Shown: positions 53,002-64,000 of the stretch, piece by piece
How the letters are laid out: each line of letters begins with the position of its first letter
How positions within the stretch are numbered: the stretch's first letter is position 1
Assembly: GCF_000403435.2 (NCBI RefSeq)
Contig: NZ_KE159703.1
Coordinates: 675,033-739,032 of the forward strand
From: Oscillibacter sp. 1-3
GTDB taxonomy: Bacteria; Bacillota; Clostridia; Oscillospirales; Oscillospiraceae
DNA: 64,000 bases
Direction: 5' to 3'
Translations under genes and position numbers: made by a program
The notes under the pieces: generated by a model
Seen by the model: only the letters and a program-made list of their open reading frames with translations
The model's database searches: none
What the model was told of the DNA's origin: nothing

Positions 53002-53172
53002 TTAGGCCATGTTTGAAAAAAGTCAAAACGCCCAAACGGTGGATCATTATCCGCCACTCTGCGTTGAATTTTCTTGCCGGGCGTCAGCCCGCCTGCGAAA
53101 ATTTGCCTTGATTGGCGAAAATATCTCTTCTCTCGCCGTTGGGCATTCCGCCATTTTTCAAACAAGGCCTAA
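53002..53172. repeat. 171-bp inverted-repeat element
   Basis: TTAGGCCATGTTTGAAAAA at 53002-53020 faces its near-complement at 53154-53172. The interior includes GTCAAAACGCCCAAACG and TTGCCGGGCGTCAGCCCGCC. It sits between the promoter and gene of cassette C. Related pieces are at 39396-39474, 36405-36497 and 28845-29035. No coding capacity; likely a MITE. Confidence 0.8.
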
Positions 53173-53215
53173 TTCTATATATTTTTTTACTGGAAACACT
53201 GACTTGCTAAAATCA

Positions 53216-53602
53216 CGGCCAAAGTATACCACGAGCGCAAATAGCAGTCAATTGCAATTTGACGGTGCTGATAGTAGAGGCAAGCAATGCGCCGATGCAC
53301 AAGCCGCGGTGGCGTCTGATGGCCTGTCCGTGCTGGGCGGGGGAAGGAGCGCGTCCGGCGGAGCCGCCCCCGGAGGGCGCACGATAGCCACAGGCCCATA
53401 CCACCACCGGCCGATGGCGGTGGTGAGTAAATGCGCACTTAGCAGAGGGTCGGCAAAGTGAATGGAGTGCCTGGGTCATCCCCGGACGCTCCTCCTGGTC
53501 GGTCACCGCTTTTCCAGTCTGTGTCATTTTGCCACAAATGAACCATCAGCCATGTAATGCAGCAGGTGGTGAAACCACCCTTTAATACATGACATCGCAG
53601 CA
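53216..53602 (-). repeat. Conserved cassette block with outward promoter, copy C
   Basis: Same order as A and B with a deletion of about 90 bp. The outer hairpin includes GGTGGT (53565-53570) with ACCACC (53574-53579). The promoter on the minus strand is TTGACT (53251-53246), 17 bp, TATACT (53228-53223). The spacer differs from those of A and B while both hexamers are kept. Confidence 0.8.
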
Positions 53603-53701
53603 TGCGCGTTTTGTCAGGCGGCGAATTTGCCGCCAAAAGCAAAAGAGAGGCCTCCGCCTCTCAAATTCACCGGCCGGGGGTAAAAAAGGACAAAATATCC
53701 C

Positions 53702-53730
53702 TTGACAACCCTGGCAGAGCATGGTAAAAT
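53702..53730 (+). promoter_or_regulatory. rpoB: rpoBC promoter
   Basis: TTGACA (53702-53707), 17 bp, TAAAAT (53725-53730), about 190 bp before the rpoB start. The usual rplJ-rplL genes are not upstream, so rpoB has its own promoter here. The leader to 53926 contains no gene; its open frame to 53846 has no start signal. Confidence 0.8.
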
Positions 53731-53926
53731 GAATCACTTATGTGATAACTGGAGATAAAACCCCATTCTCATCTCTGTTCACAGTATAGCACATTCCCCA
53801 TGGCAATGCAAGAGCGGAACGGAGAGTTTTTAACAACTCATCCGCGTGTATCACAAGCTGGCGTTTTCAGAGAAACAACGCGCGCCGCCGAACAGAGCGG
53901 GGCGGAAGAAAGGTGAATTTGAGAAG

Positions 53927-57637
<3,711 letters not shown>

Positions 57638-57697
57638 TTCAGAGGTCAACCATTCGTCAGACGCCACATTCTGAATCATTAAGGAGGAAATCGCACT

Positions 57698-61486
<3,789 letters not shown>

Positions 61487-61511
61487 TTAAAAGAGAGCCC
61501 GGAAGGGTCCA

Positions 61512-61546
61512 GCCGGGCGGCCGCATCCGCGGCCGCCCGGCTCTTT
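61512..61546 (+). terminator. rpoC terminator
   Basis: GCCGGGCGGCCGC (from 61512) pairs with GCGGCCGCCCGGC, followed by TCTTT. A very stable stem with a short T-run. Confidence 0.85.
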
Positions 61547-61637
61547 GCATAAATTGTGCAAAAAGCGGCTATATTTTCAGGGAATCTTGGATAGAACCGG
61601 GAAGTTTCAAAAATCGGGAAGCATTTTTCAGAAATAC

Positions 61638-61666
61638 TTGACGGCGGCGGACTCGTATGCTATAAT
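61638..61666 (+). promoter_or_regulatory. Promoter of the L7Ae-rpsL-rpsG-fusA unit
   Basis: TTGACG (61638-61643), 17 bp, TATAAT (61661-61666), about 95 bp before the L7Ae-like start. The str genes are thus separate from rpoBC. Confidence 0.8.
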
Positions 61667-61759
61667 TTCCAATTACGCGGGCAGATTCCGCGAATTTTGC
61701 CATGCGTGTGCGTCAATGTGCGCTTTTCCCATAAAAGCGAGTATCAGGAGGAATTTCCC

Positions 61760-61999
61760 GTGATTACGGAACTTGCTTCGCAGGAAAAGGTGATCGGCGT
61801 GAAACAGTCCCGCAAAGCCATTCGGGAGGGCCGTGCCCGCCAGGTGTTTCTGGCCTGTGACGCCGACCCGGTGATCACCGGCCCGGTGGCCTCCAGCTGC
61901 GCGGAGGCCGGCATCCCCGTTCAGGAGGGGTATACCATGACCCAGCTGGGTCAGGCCTGCCGTATTGCAGTGGGAGCGTCCGTGGTGGCGGTCCTTTGA
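61760..61999 (+). CDS. rplGB: L7Ae-family RNA-binding protein (YbxF/RplGB-like)
   Basis: A 79-residue protein of the L7Ae/L30e/S12e family that binds kink-turn RNA. It reads EKVIGVKQSRKAIREGRARQ, then VFLACDADPVITGPV, and ends QACRIAVGASVVAVL. The GTG start at 61760 follows CAGGAGGA by eight bases. This gene is normally between rpoC and rpsL in Firmicutes, as here. Confidence 0.9.
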   Translation: MITELASQEKVIGVKQSRKAIREGRARQVFLACDADPVITGPVASSCAEAGIPVQEGYTMTQLGQACRIAVGASVVAVL

Positions 62000-62116
62000 A
62001 TCCGGGGCCCTGCAATTATTTGGTTTTTTCGGAATAGCCAAGAGGTTTTCCGCAAAAAATAAAGGCTGTCCGCATCTCAAGCGGCTGCCAAAAATATGTA
62101 AGAAAGGAGAAATTCA

Positions 62117-62533
62117 ATGCCTACTTTTAACCAGCTGGTCCGTAAAGGAAGGGAGCAGGCGACCTACAAGTCCACCTCTCCCGCTCTGCAGTTTGGTCTG
62201 AACACCCTGAAGACCAAGACCACCGATCTCCCCTCTCCCCAGAAGAGAGGCGTCTGCACCGCCGTGAGAACCGCTACCCCCAAGAAGCCCAACTCCGCGC
62301 TGCGTAAGATCGCCCGTGTTCGCCTGACTAACGGCTACGAGGTCACCGCCTATATCCCCGGCGTGGGCCACTCCCTCCAGGAGCACTCCGTGGTCATGAT
62401 CCGCGGCGGCCGTGTCAAGGACCTCCCCGGCGTCCGCTATCACATCATTCGCGGCACTCTGGATACCCAGGGCGTGTCCGGCCGTATGCAGAGCCGTTCC
62501 AAGTACGGCGCCAAGCGTCCCAAGTCCAAGTAA
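62117..62533 (+). CDS. rpsL: Small ribosomal subunit protein S12
   Basis: S12 (138 residues) controls decoding accuracy and is the streptomycin-resistance site. It starts [14 protein letters not shown] and contains [20 protein letters not shown] and [33 protein letters not shown] lies ahead of the ATG. The first 20 residues are slightly different from the usual. Confidence 0.98.
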   Translation: MPTFNQLVRKGREQATYKSTSPALQFGLNTLKTKTTDLPSPQKRGVCTAVRTATPKKPNSALRKIARVRLTNGYEVTAYIPGVGHSLQEHSVVMIRGGRVKDLPGVRYHIIRGTLDTQGVSGRMQSRSKYGAKRPKSK

Positions 62534-62678
62534 GGACAATCTGAAAGCTTTGCCGAACAGGTTTATATATAATGTACGTATGTACGGATATACCTCTTTG
62601 GCAGGCATACACAAGAGGCTGGAAGATGCCTTTTGAGTACCTATGAGATCATAGAATATTATGAAGGAGGGAAGCATA

Positions 62679-63149
62679 GTGCCCAGAAGAGGTAATGTTC
62701 CCAAAAGAGAAATTCTGCCCGATCCCGTCTACGGTTCCGTCCTGGTGACCCGGCTTACCAACAACGTCATGCTGGACGGCAAGAAGGGCGTCGCGCAGAA
62801 GGTGGTCTACTCCGCTTTTGACCAGATCAAGGAGAAGACCGGCAAGGACCCCGTTGAGGTGTTCACCCAGGCCATGGAAAACATCATGCCTAGCCTGGAG
62901 GTCAAGGCCCGCCGCGTGGGCGGCGCCAACTATCAGGTCCCCATGGAGGTCCGTCCCGCCCGGCGCACCACGCTGGGTCTGCGGTGGCTGACCGCCTATT
63001 CCCGGGCCCGCAGCGAACGCACCATGGCCGAGCGTCTGGCCAGCGAGATCATGGACGCCGCCAACAATACAGGCGCCGCGGTGAAAAAGCGCGAGGACAT
63101 GCACAAGCAGGCCGAGGCCAACAAGGCCTTCGCGCACTTCCGCTGGTAA
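62679..63149 (+). CDS. rpsG: Small ribosomal subunit protein S7
   Basis: S7 (156 residues) starts assembly of the 30S head and contacts the E-site tRNA. It reads [19 protein letters not shown] at the start and [16 protein letters not shown] in the middle. I start it at GTG 62679, seven bases after AAGGAGGG; the ATG at 62661 would put six extra residues ahead and overlaps that ribosome-binding site. The 145 bp before it hold a short AT-rich palindromic stretch but no gene. Confidence 0.97.
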   Translation: MPRRGNVPKREILPDPVYGSVLVTRLTNNVMLDGKKGVAQKVVYSAFDQIKEKTGKDPVEVFTQAMENIMPSLEVKARRVGGANYQVPMEVRPARRTTLGLRWLTAYSRARSERTMAERLASEIMDAANNTGAAVKKREDMHKQAEANKAFAHFRW

Positions 63150-63166
63150 GTTAGGAGAAAGACAGT

Positions 63167-64000
63167 ATGCCGAGAAAGACATCTCTCGAAAACACCAGAA
63201 ATATCGGCATTATGGCTCACATCGATGCAGGCAAGACGACGACCACCGAGCGCATCCTGTTCTACACCGGCGTGAACTATAAGATCGGTGAGACCCACGA
63301 CGGTACCGCCACCATGGACTGGATGGCGCAGGAGCAGGAGCGCGGCATCACCATCACATCCGCCGCCACCACATGCTTCTGGTCCGGCTCCAAAAACCAG
63401 TTCAATCCCACCCGCATCAACATCATCGACACCCCGGGCCACGTGGACTTCACCGTAGAGGTGGAGCGCTCCCTGCGCGTTCTGGACGGCTCCGTGACGG
63501 TTCTTTGCGCCAAGGGCGGCGTGGAGCCCCAGTCCGAGACCGTGTGGCGTCAGGCCGACAACTATAAGGTCCCCCGCATGATCTACGTCAACAAGATGGA
63601 CATCATGGGCGCGGACTTCTATCACGTGCTGGATATGATCGCCGACCGTCTCAAGTGCAACGCCGTGCCCATCCAGCTCCCCATCGGCAGTGAGGAGACC
63701 TTCAAGGGGATCATCGACCTGGTGGAGATGGACGCCGATATTTACTATGACGATCTGGGCAAGGATATGCGGGTCGAGCCCATCCCGGAGGACATGGTGG
63801 ATCTGGCCAACGAGTACCGCGAGAAGCTCATGGACGCCGTCTCCATGTTTGACGACGAGATCATGGAGCTCTACCTTGGCGGCGAGGAGGTTCCCCAGGA
63901 GCGCATCCGCACCGCCATCCGCAAGGCTACCATTGCCAACGAGATGGTTCCCGTCACCTGCGGCACGTCCTACAAGAACAAGGGCGTGCAGAAGATGCTG
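63167..64000 (+). CDS. fusA: Elongation factor G, 5' part
   Basis: EF-G moves the ribosome along mRNA with GTP hydrolysis. The visible 278 residues are the start of the G domain: P-loop [15 protein letters not shown] (about 17-30), switch regions [12 protein letters not shown] and [16 protein letters not shown], and NKMDIMGAD. It runs past the window edge. ATG at 63167 follows TTAGGAGAAAG. The order rpsL-rpsG-fusA is the normal str operon. Confidence 0.98.
   Translation, partial: MPRKTSLENTRNIGIMAHIDAGKTTTTERILFYTGVNYKIGETHDGTATMDWMAQEQERGITITSAATTCFWSGSKNQFNPTRINIIDTPGHVDFTVEVERSLRVLDGSVTVLCAKGGVEPQSETVWRQADNYKVPRMIYVNKMDIMGADFYHVLDMIADRLKCNAVPIQLPIGSEETFKGIIDLVEMDADIYYDDLGKDMRVEPIPEDMVDLANEYREKLMDAVSMFDDEIMELYLGGEEVPQERIRTAIRKATIANEMVPVTCGTSYKNKGVQKML

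Larger units (their letters stand above)
52708..53602 (-). mobile_element. Repeat-bounded gene cassette C
   Basis: The third cassette: conserved block (53602-53216) with promoter, a 171-bp inverted-repeat insertion, a small cargo gene (52982-52782) and the full palindromic hairpin (52762-52712). It stands immediately before the rpoB promoter and outside the skin element. The block lacks about 90 bp present in copies A and B. Confidence 0.7.

Overview
The window looks like the chromosome of a high-GC, spore-forming member of the Bacillota, most like the Oscillospiraceae (Flavonifractor/Oscillibacter type). Support comes from zinc-type S14, a KOW/L14e-like gene between map and infA, an L7Ae-like gene after rpoC, a split sigK, and Clostridia-specific small proteins such as the CD1871A family. 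No rRNA, tRNA or CRISPR array was seen. Taxonomy is inferred from gene content only.

Layout. (1) 1-860: a dispersed repeat, a small XRE regulator and a divergent small gene sharing a promoter/operator. (2) 848-17630: one long S10-spc-alpha ribosomal supercluster (rpsJ to rplQ, with secY, adk, map, infA and rpoA). It starts from a strong promoter, runs through a leader with an attenuator-like hairpin, and ends at a clear terminator. (3) 17.9-20.3 kb: a zinc-ribbon protein, a polysaccharide deacetylase, secG and an SOS-controlled lexA. (4) 20.3-36.8 kb: sigK (mother-cell sigma factor) split by a 15.8-kb skin-type element. The 3' half of sigK lies at 20306-20833 and the 5' half at 36616-36809. 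Between them lie a large serine recombinase, a candidate directionality factor, a thioredoxin/ferredoxin/TlpA redox operon, a cobalamin-riboswitch locus that appears decayed, an NhaC antiporter and two repeat-bounded gene cassettes. Recombination at an AA core rebuilds an in-frame 239-residue SigK. (5) 37.0-53.6 kb: a GIY-YIG/flavoprotein fusion, an oligopeptide-type binding lipoprotein, pgeF, secA, two tandem CRGSC-motif 2-hydroxyacyl-CoA-dehydratase-like genes, an EcoRV-like restriction-modification system with its controller, rlmD, a beta-CASP metallo-hydrolase and a third repeat-bounded cassette. (6) 53.7-64.0 kb: rpoB, rpoC, L7Ae-like, rpsL, rpsG and the start of fusA, running off the right edge.

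The most unusual signal is a family of three mobile-looking gene cassettes (26991-28595, 33441-35600, 52708-53602). Each has the same roughly 50-bp terminator-like hairpin at one end. At the other end each has the same 390-460-bp non-coding block, ending in a promoter with conserved hexamers (TTGAMT, 17 bp, TATACT) but a diverged spacer. In between each holds a different gene: a TPR-like protein, a protein with five SANT-like repeats plus an HNH nuclease, and a DUF4177-like small protein. The two outer ends resemble each other as inverted, hairpin-forming repeats. I read this as a promoter-delivering, cargo-swapping element; two copies sit in the skin element and one sits in front of rpoB.
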